Source: Acanthosepion pharaonis (lineage: Eukaryota > Mollusca > Cephalopoda > Sepiida > Sepiidae). From it: a DNA stretch of 64,000 bases. The stretch lies in NCBI GenBank assembly GCA_903632075.3, contig CAHIKZ030002622.1, positions 1,385,001 through 1,449,000 on the forward strand, in the 5' to 3' direction. Each line of letters begins with the position of its first letter. Positions within the stretch are counted from its first letter, which is position 1. Below the pieces are notes generated by a model. The model worked only from the letters and a program-made list of their open reading frames with translations, was not told the DNA's origin and did not search any database. The translations under genes were made by a program, and so were the position numbers. Shown in pieces: positions 33,183-43,958 of this stretch.

Positions 33183-33775
33183 GTGCCATGGCTCTCCACA
33201 ATTTCCTGTCCTTTGTAGCTCTTAGTAAATATTGTCTTTTCGCCATCTCTCCAAATTCCTGTTTTGACAACCATTTACATAATCTCCTGAGGTAGGATAT
33301 GCATTGCCTTCGTTGTCTCTCTTGCCTTCAATATGTTCCGTGAGTGTCAAATTTTCCAAGCCCTCTTTCTTTATTATCTGCTCCAGAAATTTCAGCTGTC
33401 TCTTCCTGATGTTAAGAATGTGTGTCTTTTTTGTTTCCATTTTCCTTAAAACTTTATCGTTGCTCACATATTCAGTGAATAGTATTGTCAGCATCCTTCT
33501 ATGAAACCACATTTTTGTTGCCTTAAGTCTTTTCTTCATCTGTGAGGAGATTGTCCAGGATTCACTGCCTTATAGGAAGATTGATATTAGATAACGGTTA
33601 AGTACTCTTTACTCTGTTTCAAAGGAAATGTTCCTGTTTCTTAATACTTCGTTCAGCTTCTGGAAGGCACTTTCACGACCCCAATACGCCTTTGGTTTTC
33701 GGTGTCGTACTTTCCGTCTTCTGTTAAAACACTTCGTAGATAATTAAATTGAACCTGCATTCGCAACAAGATTAT
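33183..33775 (-). pseudogene. RTE LINE C-terminal region, well preserved
   Basis: Minus strand: KKRLKATKMWFHRRMLTILF, EYVSNDKVLRKMETKKTHIL, RKRQLKFLEQIIKKEGLEN and LTLTEHIEGKRD in one open run of about 100 residues. Upstream blocks extend to about 33770. The 3' end is the ttcttctaggtgcc version of the family end. Confidence 0.8.
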
Positions 33776-33864
33776 TAATTGCTTTTAGTAATGTCTTTTC
33801 TTAACACTTTACTTTATTACTCTCGGTATACGAGACTAAGTCAAAATATAACATATCTTTAGGT

Positions 33865-34203
33865 TTATTACAGTGCCTTCTGCTCACTTGTGCCTACAGT
33901 TGGTAATATTGTAGTCGTGCGATCAAAATTTCAGCAGTTTTCTTGCTGCTGTTACAGTAAAAACATGGCCGCTCCGCTAGCAGTGAGCACCAAGAAGGAG
34001 CAAAGAACAATGATCTTAGTGTTTTTGATCAGAAACTGTGTCAGCGGCTGAAATCCACAGGAGGTTTTTAACACAATACGGCGACAGTGTACTATCGCAT
34101 AGAAATGTGTATGAGTGGATCGAGAAGTTTAAAAGTTGCCGGACAAGCGTGACACACGAAGAAGTAGCAGGACGCCCATCAACCTCCACTACTGACGAGA
34201 AGT
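33865..34203 (+). pseudogene. mariner transposase N-terminus (HTH)
   Basis: The frame reads SAAEIHRRFLTQYGDSVLS, VYEWIEKFKS and EEVAGRPSTSTTDE, the paired-type HTH_48 start of Mos1/SETMAR-like mariner transposases. It is cut at 34203. The upstream 100 bp (tgcctacagttgg...cgctccgctagcagtgagca) match the ends of the element at 39000-39378. Confidence 0.75.
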
Positions 34204-34415
34204 TCTGTTCTTGTCCAAATTGTTCTTAGTTTTGCGACAGCTGTCTTTGTGATGCTCTTGAAATCACTTCTGTTTTGGAACCCTCCTCGCTAATAATCGA
34301 GCCAAGATATTTGGATTGTCGCACAACGTTCCTGACCACTGGCCTTTATATTTTTGAACGCTTTTTCTCATTGTTCGTTATGAGTTTTTTTTTTTACATC
34401 CTTGAACACAACATG
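34204..34415 (-). pseudogene. second RTE-like LINE fragment
   Basis: Minus strand: SKYLGSIISEEGSKTEVISR, then a frameshifted TAVAKLRTIWTRTE. This is the thumb-region block of a different RT lineage from the other RTE copies here. Confidence 0.55.
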
Positions 34416-34569
34416 AATGACGCCCTTAGGGAACACCGGGACATAGTCAAGACGACGTAGATGGTCTAACTGAAAAAGCAAAGGAATTTGTCAGTCTGAT
34501 GAAGAGCCTAATTGAAACATCCTCCTGATATTGCATGAATATTAATGCTAAAAAAGAAATAAGTGAGAT

Positions 34570-34665
34570 TAATATTTAAATTTTATCTGTCTATATTTCT
34601 GAGATATTGTATTGTAATTATTTACATTATTATATTGTTCGGACTATTGTCCTCAACTTTATTGC
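34570..34665. repeat. foldback repeat F, left half
   Basis: tctatatttctgagatattg, tgttcggactattgtcctca. Confidence 0.6.
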
Positions 34666-34884
34666 CATATTCATGACGATGAGGAAAACCACGTCTTAAG
34701 TGTTTCTCGTTTCTTTTAATGACCAGCTGTAAAGTCTGTGACGTAGGATCTTCAAAGCAACCACCCACGACCAAAAGGTGAAAAATTAAAAAAATAAAAC
34801 TTTCAGAAACAAGTCCAATGTTGGAAAGTTCTGATCGCAAGCTTATATAAAACAATCACAAAGGGTCTGTAATGTTATCGGTCT

Positions 34885-35275
34885 TGACCCGGCATCTCGA
34901 CTTTAGTCATTACCTCACCTCAAGGCGTGGTTTTCCTCCTTGGTACCTCAACCTGAATTTAAGAATACTACTAGATTGGTAACTAGGTCAAATCGTTTTA
35001 CTGTTTTAATACCTAAAATGTAGATGCAAGTTCTATTCTAATAATTTCTTTTTTCGCACTTCTCACCCGTGGAACTGCAATCTCTTCCTGTTTTGCTTTC
35101 CTCCCACCTACAATCTTCAAAACTTTAAATGCAACGTCAATTGCTATCTTGTTTCTTTATTCTTTTATTGTGCTTTCTCCGCATAAAGACTTTTTATACT
35201 CTTCCACTCCCCGTAACCCATTGCATCTTAGTGGTATTATCGCCTTGTTTGGAGATGAAATGATTAAAAAAAAGT
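34885..35275 (+). pseudogene. jockey-like LINE ORF2 end with 3' tail
   Basis: gaatttaagaatactactag, cgcacttctcacccgtggaact, ccacctacaatcttcaaaac, and the tail catcttagtggtattatcgc to about 35270. Same organisation as 14895-15345. Confidence 0.7.
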
Positions 35276-36594
35276 TAGAATGACTATGGAGTTTGTGTGC
35301 CACCTCTTAAGGAGTAGTTTCAAGCCACCCGTGAGCAAGTTGCGAGAGATAGCTAGAGGGGCGCTATGAGAGAGTCGGACTCCTCGCTGGTTGGATGGAA
35401 AAGCTGATCCACTAGTTTGTCATTACAGTAGCAGAAGTTGTCGTCTATTTACTCATTCCAGACCGTGTAAGAGAATCCCCGAAAAAAAACAAACAAAACA
35501 AAAATACAACAACAAAATAACCAAATATTCTAGAAACAGGATACACGTCTTCATTTCTTACATTGGCGTTAATTACTACTTTTTTTTATTTCCCTGTGAA
35601 CGTACAGCGGTCCTTTCCAAGTTATTTGCGCACAACAACGCCATTGAGAATAGAGTCTCAACGTGAGGTTTTATGTCTGGTCGGTGAGAGATTGAGAGAG
35701 AGAGGGACTATATTTTTTTAATTGGATATTTCCCACTGCCGTAACGTAGATTTCCTGTGATCTTTCTATAAATACTTTCCTGGTAATTGTTTTGAATAAC
35801 TTTCCTCTGTTGGCCCCTTTTATTTCTGTCCCCTGTTTTCTTTGGTTTAATTACCCATCTCCTCCCTCGTTAGGTGGACAGTGATGTCAATTCTCTGGTG
35901 GATGCGGGGCATCTTTCGTTTCGTATGTGATTTTTGTATTTGTTGTTGTGTTTTAATGAGTGAGTGGTTGAGATGAATGAGTGTCTTATATTATTAAAGT
36001 CTCGCATTGATTTCGTCCAGTGAACTGATGTTTCTGCCACAGTTAAGGATTGGAGAGGGGGGTTATTACTAACACTATTTTGTATAGTTTTTTGTTTATT
36101 TTTGTAAATATTCATTGGGTTTAGATTTTTAAATTGTTATTTGTTATATTCCATGCTAAGGGAATAAATACGTAACACCAGGTGGATAATAGAAGAAAGG
36201 TTCATTGTACACAACCAGTACAAATGAAATACGGTACAGTTATACACACAGGTCAATCTAGTAGTGAGTGCCACTAATTGGAAGGTCGGACGTGCTTGCG
36301 TCTTCTCGCTCTCCCTCTTCCCCGAGTCTTTCGTAGACAGTTGATTTTATAGGTACTTATTACCTATAGTGTAATCATTCACGGGGGTGACTGGTTATTC
36401 CATTACATCATTATTTTATCCCCCACAGACAATGAATTGTACATGTGGGGATTAGTTAGGACTTTCCTAGAGACAATGAGGTATTATGGTGGATGCAGTA
36501 AGAAAGCTGAGTAAGAACGCGTTGTTTTGGTGTTAGGAATATTGTGGTATGTTTGGGTCAGTGTTTGTGTCTAGTTAGGTTTAATGTTAGCTTC
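35276..36594. other. no gene; one LINE shard
   Basis: 35755-35825 (tttctataaatactttcctgg ... tctgttggcccc) is a jockey-like shard. The rest is unassigned, with a short (GAGA) run near 35690. Confidence 0.45.
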
Positions 36595-37350
36595 CACTTC
36601 CCTCTTTTGGCCATACAAATAAATATCACTTTCCTCTATGGTACCTAGACTTTATGAATTTAAGTGCAGTACTAGATTGGCACTAAGGTCTCATCATTTA
36701 TAAGTGAAATGGCTAGATCAATGGTTCCCAACCAATTTTGGGCCATGCACTATTTTGGTATTTCTAAAATTCTGGTGACCGCCCCCCTGTATTATTTAAT
36801 ACTTACATGTATGCCAGTTACGCATATACATACATACATGCATTCATACACAGAAAATATTTTTATGTATGCATACTGTATATGCATTGTATGTATTAAC
36901 ATACATTAACATTAACACTCTCACTCAGATATACTAGAAAATAGTTCACTGTTAATAACTCATTCTCGAATTGCCTCCTTATTCTGTTGATATAATAATC
37001 CAAAGGGTGCACATCCTACGCATACCCCACCAAAATATTACCACGCCCCACCGGTGGCGCATGCGCACCATGTTGGGAAACATTAGGCGAGATGTAGCTG
37101 TAAGTTCTATGCTAATAATTTCTTCCATTGCACTTCCCGCTTGTGGGGCTCTCTTCTGGCTTCTTGGTCCCCTGTTTATTTTTATCTTTAAAAATTTAAA
37201 AGCAATATCAATCGATATCTTCTGTCTTCTTAATTCTTGTCCTTTTATTGTCTTCTCTCTCGTATTCTCTAACACTCATTAACCTCTTGCGTCTTAGTGG
37301 CTTTATTGCTTTTCTTGGGGCGAAATGGTTAAAAAAAGAAAGAAAAAGAA
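36595..37350 (+). pseudogene. jockey-like LINE 3' end, split by a hAT
   Basis: 36640-36718 (gaatttaagtgcagtactag, aagtgaaatggctagat) continues at 37086 (gatgtagctgtaagttctat), then tgcacttcccgcttgtgggg and the tail tgcgtcttagtggctttatt, ending near 37340. Confidence 0.8.
36719..37085. mobile_element. non-autonomous hAT with 8-bp TSD
   Basis: Ends are CAATGGTTCCCAACC and, inverted, TAATGTTTCCCAACA. Flanks are ggctagat (36711-36718) and ggcgagat (37086-37093), 7 of 8 identical. It interrupts a LINE whose continuity proves the borders. 367 bp, non-coding. Confidence 0.85.
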
Positions 37351-37410
37351 ATTCTGCGTAAATTGAAGAGTGTCTTACTTTTCACCATTAAATATTGCAA
37401 TTAAGTGGGC

Positions 37411-37466
37411 TGCGCATGCGCGTGTTTTCGCACACGCACGCGCGCACGCACGTGCACACACGCATA
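37411..37466. repeat. alternating purine-pyrimidine tract
   Basis: gcgcatgcgcgtg and cacacgcacgcgcgcacgca form a CG/CA-alternating stretch unusual in this AT-rich window. Candidate for Z-DNA formation. Confidence 0.7.
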
Positions 37467-37509
37467 TACAGAATGTATCGTACCTATATGTACATAGACA
37501 TGGAGTATT

Positions 37510-37905
37510 TTGTTCAACGCGTGCACAACTCTTTCTGTCTTTTCTCGTGGAGGAGTTGCATTTCCATTACCGCCTTCCATCTTCAGACGCCGTCGACGCT
37601 ACTTTGAACCCAGAGATGATAGCATCACCGATAAGGAATGTTACTCATTTCTTCCACCTATTCTTCATCTTGCTGTTGTTGTTTTTTCGTCCGCTCCCCA
37701 ACCTCTCACCAATATCATAGCATTACCACAGTTGCTCCAATCGACAGACATACATTCAATCGGCACATTTTGCCAACTGACAGTACAGCCCTCGCGAACT
37801 CAAACGTTTTCAGGAATGCACCAAACAAGTCTGCGGCGTTATTTTTGGGACAACGACGGTAGTATCGACGGCACAGGTAGTCGCAAAATACAGTCAGCTT
37901 CCTAG
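37510..37905 (+). other. unassigned open frame of 131 codons
   Basis: Open from 37510 to 37905 with C/S/P-rich composition (LPPSIFRRRRRYFEPRD). No motif was recognised and there are no clear splice sites. The region is a little richer in GC than its surroundings. More likely chance than gene. Confidence 0.15.
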
Positions 37906-37912
37906 TTGACAT

Positions 37913-38999
37913 TACCTGACATTTTCAACTGAGCTGTTACTGTTCCTTGCGTATAGAGCTCAGTAGGTACAACTATGGCCAAATAGCTGAAAAACATGAT
38001 TTTTCTTTCATCTTGATTCAGGTTTGTTCACATGTTTGCACAAACTTACACTAAAGTGAAAAAAAAAGTTAGTTAAAGCAGTACAACAACCAGACTCGGT
38101 TTACCGTATCTCTTCAGCAGTGTGATGACTAAACTCTACTTTTTGTGTCCAGCCTCAGATTGGCTGTTAAACCTGGAACAATATCTTTGTGGTAAAGAAG
38201 GCCCTCAATTGATCATGAAGGTACACACACACCAGTCCGTACCTTAAAACTTTTACAAACCAACTGGCTCCTAGTGAAATCAAATTTGACTTGAAAACTT
38301 GCTTCCTCACCAAAATCATGTGGACCAATCGTGGGTCATTCAGTGTGACACCGAAATATAGCAATAATATTGAGGTCACACGGTAACTGACTTAATTGCC
38401 GAACGTCAACACAATCGATTAACACTCGACATAAACACTGAAATGAAAAAAAAAAAAAAAAGTAAAAAGAAGTTAGTTACAATTATATATAAAAAAAGAT
38501 TCCTTTTTCCTCAGCAGCATCTAATTCTATCACTAAATGATACACTACAGCAATTTCTCACTTAACGACATACCTGTTCAACAACCCCGGAGTTACGACC
38601 AGTTGGAAAATCTCACAAGTTGAAAAAAAAAAAAAATAATATATACCAGGGTATTCAGAATTTATTTTTTGTAACTTTGGTAATTTTTAAAAATAAATGT
38701 TTATATTTTTTTACACGTAGAATGCCTGAAATGGTGGCTGGCTACAAGTTATTAATTAACTCCTTTTCTTCCCATCAATCTAATTCATATCACTAAATGA
38801 TAAATTGCTTTCAGAGTATATGTTAAGTTGGCTGATTTTAAGAAACTTACCTATTTTTAGGTTATTAAATTTTTGACTTAGAACAACAAGGGTCAGAAAA
38901 TTGTGGCGAGCTATATATGGCCACGTCCGGAATATAACCACGGCATTATACGACGGTAAGTAAAAAATTATCATTAAAAAAATTAACCATAACATATCT
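37913..38999. other. no gene; pogo-like shard
   Basis: 38548-38620 (caatttctcacttaacgaca, ccccggagttacgaccagtt) looks like a Tigger/pogo terminus. The remainder is unassigned. Confidence 0.45.
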
Positions 39000-39378
39000 T
39001 TAGGTTTAGTACACTGATTTCAGACGTGCTTATAGTTGGACGCTCTGCTAGCAGTGTGCACCAAGGAGTAACAAAGAGCATTGATCTCATTTCTCGAGTC
39101 GAAAGCTGTGTCAGGGGCTAAAATTCATTGGAGGCTTCTAATAGCATCAGTGGACAGCCGTGGAAAGTTTAAAAATGGCCGAGTGACGCACGAAGGAGGA
39201 GCAGGACGGGCGTCAACCTCCATGAGGTATCACTGCTCTTTGTGCACACTGCTAGCGGAGCGACCATGTTTACATTGTAACAACAACAAGAAAACTGGAG
39301 CGATCAAGCTCAAACTTCGATCACGTGACCACAATAGTACCAACTGTAAGCACGCATGAACAGAAGACAGTATGACAC
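39000..39378. mobile_element. mariner-derived foldback element
   Basis: The left arm (acgtgcttatagttgg, gctctgctagcagtgtgcac, agagcattgat) is mirrored by 39231-39370 (atcactgctctttgtgcaca, ctgctagcggagcgaccatg, ccaactgtaagcacgc). Between them is a decayed HTH segment (VSGAKIHWRLL, GGAGRASTSM). It shares its left end with 33855-34203. Confidence 0.7.
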
Positions 39379-39439
39379 ATATATCATGGCGAAAGTGCGG
39401 ATAATTTTTGTACTTACCCTCGTAAAAGAAGATGTCTTC

Positions 39440-39760
39440 ATGGCTGCGTTGTGCGGTGTGGTTTAAGGATAACGTCTGGAAATGAGAAAGAGCCGAGTTC
39501 GAATTCCAGTCAGGCTCATTACAATCACTTACGCGCAAGTATTCTTAGGTATGAATCCATGTCTACTCCCTCCAGGCTATGGGTTGAATAGCAGAACAGA
39601 CTGTGTCTTATAGCTTTGGTTGGCAATCAGTCTATCACGGAAAGAAACTGCAACCTACTGCAAGAAAATCTGTCTAGTCAGTCATGAATCGAAAGAAACA
39701 TGATCGCCAAAGCGAGTATCTTGTGTGGCATTTTACTGACTGACTTCTTGGCTGGACTGC
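39440..39760 (+). mobile_element. tRNA-derived SINE, family A
   Basis: gtgtggtttaaggataacgt, box-B-like cgagttcgaattccagtcag, gaatagcagaacagactg, a hairpin remnant (gtcatgaatcgaaagaaacat) and the ending actgactgactt. Confidence 0.85.
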
Positions 39761-40721
39761 TAGACATTGTTAAACGTTCATAAAGCAGGTGTCTATGTAC
39801 TTTTTAGGGTACCGTTTATACCCAACAGAAAGTAAACTAAACATATAGGTAAGTTACTAATCAACAGCTTGCGTCATATTCGCCGTCTTGTTTTACAAGT
39901 CTAAATTGCAAATGAATCAACAAAAAAGAATGTTTGAAATTACTTGAAACACTGTTTTTTTCATCTCTCTACTGGTTTAAGCAGAAGTAAACGTATTTAT
40001 TGAAAATCCAATCTGGACAGTTTTGGCTATCTTCCCAGATAATTATAATTATATGCTTGGTGAATTCTGTTACTATCAATTGTTCATTTATTTCCACTCA
40101 CTAACGAACGATGGTCAGTTGATGTAAAAAGCGTCCAGTGATTCAAAAGCTACTCTTGGCATCTCACTTACCGATTACCAAATAATGACTCCGTTGTTGG
40201 TAAAAGTTTCTTTTAGATAAAAGCAGGTCTTTAAATTCCGGGATCTTAAAGGTAAGTATTTGTCATTGAAGAGTTCTGAAATGATGAAGGCTCATTGAAT
40301 GGAAATTTAATCTGAAGGCAAATCTAGAATCTGATATCCAAATCACGTCCATTTATTTTTAATTACAGGGTTCATTTGGATGAAATTTAGTGATTAATTG
40401 AATTAGTAAATAGAAAATGAGAACTCTTATATTACGCCTTTTGTTCTTCTCTGAAGAAGCTCTTTCAAAGGGCAAAAACGCATAAAAAGTTCTCTTTTGT
40501 CATCGATTTTTTTTTCATTTAACGATCCACTCATAGATTTGTAGATAATATCTCTCGTGAAATTTAGTCTGAAGGCAAATCTAATAGTTAAAAAAACATG
40601 ATATTAAATTACACGGTGAATTTGGATGACATGAAATCTGAGGCAAATTGAGAGTTTGAAAGTAAAATCATGAATATTTTAAATGGCATGGACAAATTTA
40701 TTTTAATATTTTTTTTTTACA
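39761..40721. other. no gene; degenerate local repeat
   Basis: aatttagtctgaaggcaaatct at about 40562 repeats aatttaatctgaaggcaaatct at about 40304. Otherwise unassigned. Confidence 0.45.
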
Positions 40722-40770
40722 TAACACGAAGCCCAAGAACCACTCAAGGTAGAGGTTTACTGAATGAGCT
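40722..40770 (-). repeat. LINE 3' tail, second type, inverted
   Basis: ccaagaaccactcaaggtag followed by aggtttactga. Inverse of the tail at 10140. Confidence 0.55.
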
Positions 40771-40816
40771 TGTTTGAAGGACGTACGAGGAGGAGGTAAG
40801 AAATGTAGATTATTAG

Positions 40817-41300
40817 ATTATGACGATATATAGGATAGATAACGGTTGTTTTTAGGCTTGACAAGTTTAAGATTGTTGTGATCGGGGAAGTAATTTTTTC
40901 CCATTTTGGCATTTAACTGCCTATTAGTCTGATAGATATGTATATAATATTGTTGTGGAGTGATTTTACAGTGGAGACTTGTATTTGTACTAAATCGGTC
41001 CTAAAATAGGTTCGACGTACAAAACGAAACTTGATATAATAGGTATTACGCAGAGTAATCTAGTTGTGGCCGCTGATACTTTCGTATTCGACTAACTGTC
41101 GTCCGACATCGACTGACTGACTCACTGACTGACTGACGATATTCAGTCACCCCTCTCGAGGGTGTCATGTGGCACAAGGCCTTTTTAACGTGGGCATTCC
41201 GAATATAGATTACGATAAAATGCAGGATAGATAAAGGTTGGCTCTAGACTTGACAAGGTTAAGATTGTAGTGGTTGGGGAAGCAATCTCCCGGGTTTCGG
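40817..41300 (+). repeat. direct repeat pair flanking an LTR-like segment
   Basis: 40817-40915 and 41201-41300 share ggatagataacggttg/ggatagataaaggttg, cttgacaag.ttaagattgt and ggggaagta/gcaat. The part between includes 41040-41200, which carries actgactgactcactgactg, attcagtcacccctctcgag and tgtcatgtggcacaaggcct, as in the solo LTR at 44784-45418. Confidence 0.6.
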
Positions 41301-41768
41301 TTCCACAAAGCACTGCTGTTGAAAAGCAGCTGCCCGAATGGAACTTTCTCCATACCAGTGGGATGCGTAGGCAATGAAGACGATTCGACCCTGTATACGT
41401 GACATGGCAGGTCTTAGCCGCGAAGGTTAGAACTGGTAGAAATAAGGAATATAGTTCATCTGAACATTTTCCGTGGAAATAGCGATGGAGCAGCGAGAGG
41501 CTCGCGGCATTTTCTTTCTATGTGAAAGGGATTGTAGAGTGGAAAATAATTCATCGCCTACATGGCTGCGTAGACGCTTTTGAACTCGGTCAAGGCTGGA
41601 ACGAGAGGATCGGGCAGCCCGAGTTCAGATATTACAGTAATAATCCAATTTCTTTTGTTCGATCTGGCTCTTGTAAAGATTGTGGATGACAAGAGGAGTC
41701 AGATACCTTCTAGAGCGGCACAAGAATCCGACCATTTTTCCAGCATCTTTAAAAATGGATCATATATA
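41301..41768. other. no recognisable feature
   Basis: Slightly GC-richer sequence. A 78-codon ORF at 41580 has no recognisable motif. Confidence 0.4.
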
Positions 41769-41953
41769 CAGGGTGTGGCAGAAATATCTCCCTCACGAAT
41801 AATAAACTTAATATAAAACCCCGAAGTATAGGTTGTATCGCCGTGGATGAAAAGCTAATAAACTTGTTTTGCAAACCATTACTACCGTAGTAATACTGAT
41901 CCCCACAGAGGATTAGTATATTATTTTATAATGTATACTAATGTGGCTTAATA

Positions 41954-42063
41954 CAGGGTGCAGCAGAAATACCTCCCACCTAATACTAAAACATTAGTGG
42001 CGATGGTGTCTTTATCTAGATAATGTCTTACCATTATGTGCGAAATATTTTTGTCGCACCCTG
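41954..42063. mobile_element. 110-bp MITE, CAGGGTG family
   Basis: CAGGGTGCAGCAGAAATACC and, inverted, CAGGGTGCGACAAAAATATT. The interior has aacattagtggcgatggtgt. Confidence 0.75.
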
Positions 42064-42422
42064 AATATATACACACAGGTTTTTTGTTGTTGTTTTGTCT
42101 TCTTCTTCGTGTTACATTTGTTTGGTATAAATGCTAGTTACCTCCGTCTTTCATTTGCATTCTGGTCACCTGAAGATCACAAGTGTGTGAAACTTTAGTA
42201 GAGACTGAAACTGCCATGATGATGTTATGAAGCATTTTTTTGCTCTGTCTAGATAGTCTATGCTTTGAGCACTTTAATTTACTGTGTAGTTAGCTGTTTG
42301 CCTTTTGATCTTTTTTTCTTTCTTTTTTCTTTTACTTGTTTGGGATTTTTTTCTTAACTAAAGTTTTAGGTCTTTTGGCAAGTTGTCTGTTGGTTGCACC
42401 AACATTGTTGGATTTTTGTTTT

Positions 42423-42423
<1 letters not shown>

Positions 42424-42495
<72 letters not shown>
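42424..42495. repeat. (TA)n(TG)n microsatellite
   Basis: About 19 TA units followed by about 17 TG units. Confidence 0.95.
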
Positions 42496-42496
<1 letters not shown>

Positions 42497-42626
42497 TAAA
42501 AGGTTTTTTTGTTTATATTATAATTTTAAACCATTTCTGACTGTTTCGCTAGTCTTCACTTAATCACTTACTAATTAAAAAAACAACTCTGTCTATGGTC
42601 AAGTCAAGAAAATTTTATATACATAG

Positions 42627-42690
42627 TGACCCTCCATTATCTGCGTCTTTGTTCTTGTTGATTTCAACTATCCGCTCCTCGACCAAAATA
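42627..42690 (+). mobile_element. pogo/Tigger-like terminus
   Basis: agtgaccctccattatctgc, tcaactatccgctcctcgac. Confidence 0.45.
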
Positions 42691-42740
42691 AAAATAAATA
42701 ATGAAACATAAGCAATTAATAAGTTTTACATAATATATAA

Positions 42741-42842
42741 TACCTCCCACTTATACATCCCATGTAAGACATTAGTGGCAATGATGTCTTCATCTAACTA
42801 ATGTCTAACCATTAAATGGGAGGGATTTCTGCCACACTCAGT
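42741..42842. mobile_element. MITE, CAGGGTG family, left-truncated
   Basis: tacctcccacttatac, gacattagtggcaatgatgt, and the end gggatttctgccacactcag. Confidence 0.7.
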
Positions 42843-42879
42843 ACTTTTAAAATTAATTAAAATTACACAAGGCTGGATG

Positions 42880-43060
42880 CACGGTGGTGTAAAGGATAGT
42901 GGCTGGGATAAGAAATCGGAGAGCTGTGTTCGAATTCCTGTCGGGTTTGTTACATTCACTCACGCACAAATTCCTTTAGGTATGGTATGAATCTGTCTCC
43001 ATCTCCATCTCTTTTCTCCCCATATATGGATAAATAGTAAAACAGACTGGGTAGTGGGAA
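42880..43060 (+). mobile_element. tRNA-derived SINE, family A, truncated
   Basis: gtggtgtaaaggatagtggc, box-B-like tgttcgaattcctgtcgg, tatggataaatagtaaaaca. Confidence 0.8.
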
Positions 43061-43325
43061 GCATATGTGAACGGTATTTCTGCCACACCCTTTATGAATT
43101 TCACTTAAGATCTAGGTTTAATTTGTGTCGCAGCAGACATTCAAAGTAAACAGTCTCTTTGAGAGTGTAACCTTTCGTTATGACGGAATAGAATTCAGGG
43201 TCTGCTCGGTGATAGTGAAAATGTTGAATTTATTTTAAGTGGTAAATCCTTCGATGTGCATGACCAACAGAGGAAAGGACGAGAAGATGGTGACTTAATA
43301 ATAAAGATCACGTTTTATTCTTCTT

Positions 43326-43715
43326 GTTCACAGACATATCATGTTGAAACACCGTTTCTCGCCCAATCACAAAAGTTAAGCAACGTTGAACCTGGTCAGT
43401 ACCTAGATGGGTGCCGATTAGGGAATACCAGGTACTGTAGGCGTTGATGTGCGGGTGGTGTAATGGATAAAAAGACTCGGAATTTGGAAATCGGAGAGCC
43501 GTATTCCAATTCCAGTCGAGTTCGTTATATTCACTCACGTGCAAATAACCTTGGAAAAGCTATGAATCCCCATCTCATCCCACTTATGGATTAAATAGTT
43601 AGACTTGTATCAGAAAATCATTATTATCGCCAAAAAAATTCTTACAATTCAAAAATATGTTTCGGCTTAAAATAACGCGAAAAAGGTTGATAAGCCGTAA
43701 AAAACAAATCAAATC
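43326..43715 (+). mobile_element. 5S rRNA/tRNA chimeric SINE, best copy
   Basis: 43326-43445 is 5S-like: cagacatatcatgttgaaac, aaaagttaagcaacgttgaa and ggtcagtacctagatgggtg, ending ccaggtactgtaggc. Linker gttgatgtgcgggtggtgta, then a tRNA-like module with box-B-like gtattccaattccagtc. The body continues atgaatcccc and ttatggattaaatagt. The 3' end ggttgataagccgtaaaaaac is the family B tail. Two internal pol III promoters are therefore possible. Confidence 0.85.
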
Positions 43716-43958
43716 AACCTTCTTTTATGTGCCGTTTCTCTTCAGGATGTGGTTGATCATAGCTTTCCACAATTTCTTATCCTTTGCAATTCTTAGTAAA
43801 GTGCGTTTTTGCTATCTCTTCTAATCTATGTTCTCCCAACCGTTTACACAAGCTTGTTAGGTAGATTATTCGCTGCTTTTCTCTGTTTTCCCTTCCATAT
43901 GTCCTGTGAGTGTCATATTTTCCAAACTCTCTTTTCTCTCTTTTCTGCTTTAACCTAG

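Larger units (their letters stand above)
41769..43092. mobile_element. TA-flanked DNA element with CAGGGTG ends
   Basis: The left end CAGGGTGTGGCAGAAATATC and the inverted right end AGGGTGTGGCAGAAATACC are each bordered by TA. It encloses two MITEs of the same family, a microsatellite, a Tigger-like shard and a SINE. No transposase was found. It may be two independent ends of the same family. Confidence 0.5.

Noticed and set aside
37510..37905. 131-codon ORF as a host exon
   Set aside because: No motif, no splice sites and overlapping ORFs in other frames. Listed only as unassigned.
39440..39520. Functional tRNA genes at SINE heads
   Set aside because: Box A is degenerate, the acceptor stem does not pair, and every copy continues into the SINE body.
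43326..43445. Functional 5S rRNA gene
   Set aside because: Several changes in stem regions, no T-run terminator after it, and fusion to a tRNA-like module. It is a SINE head.
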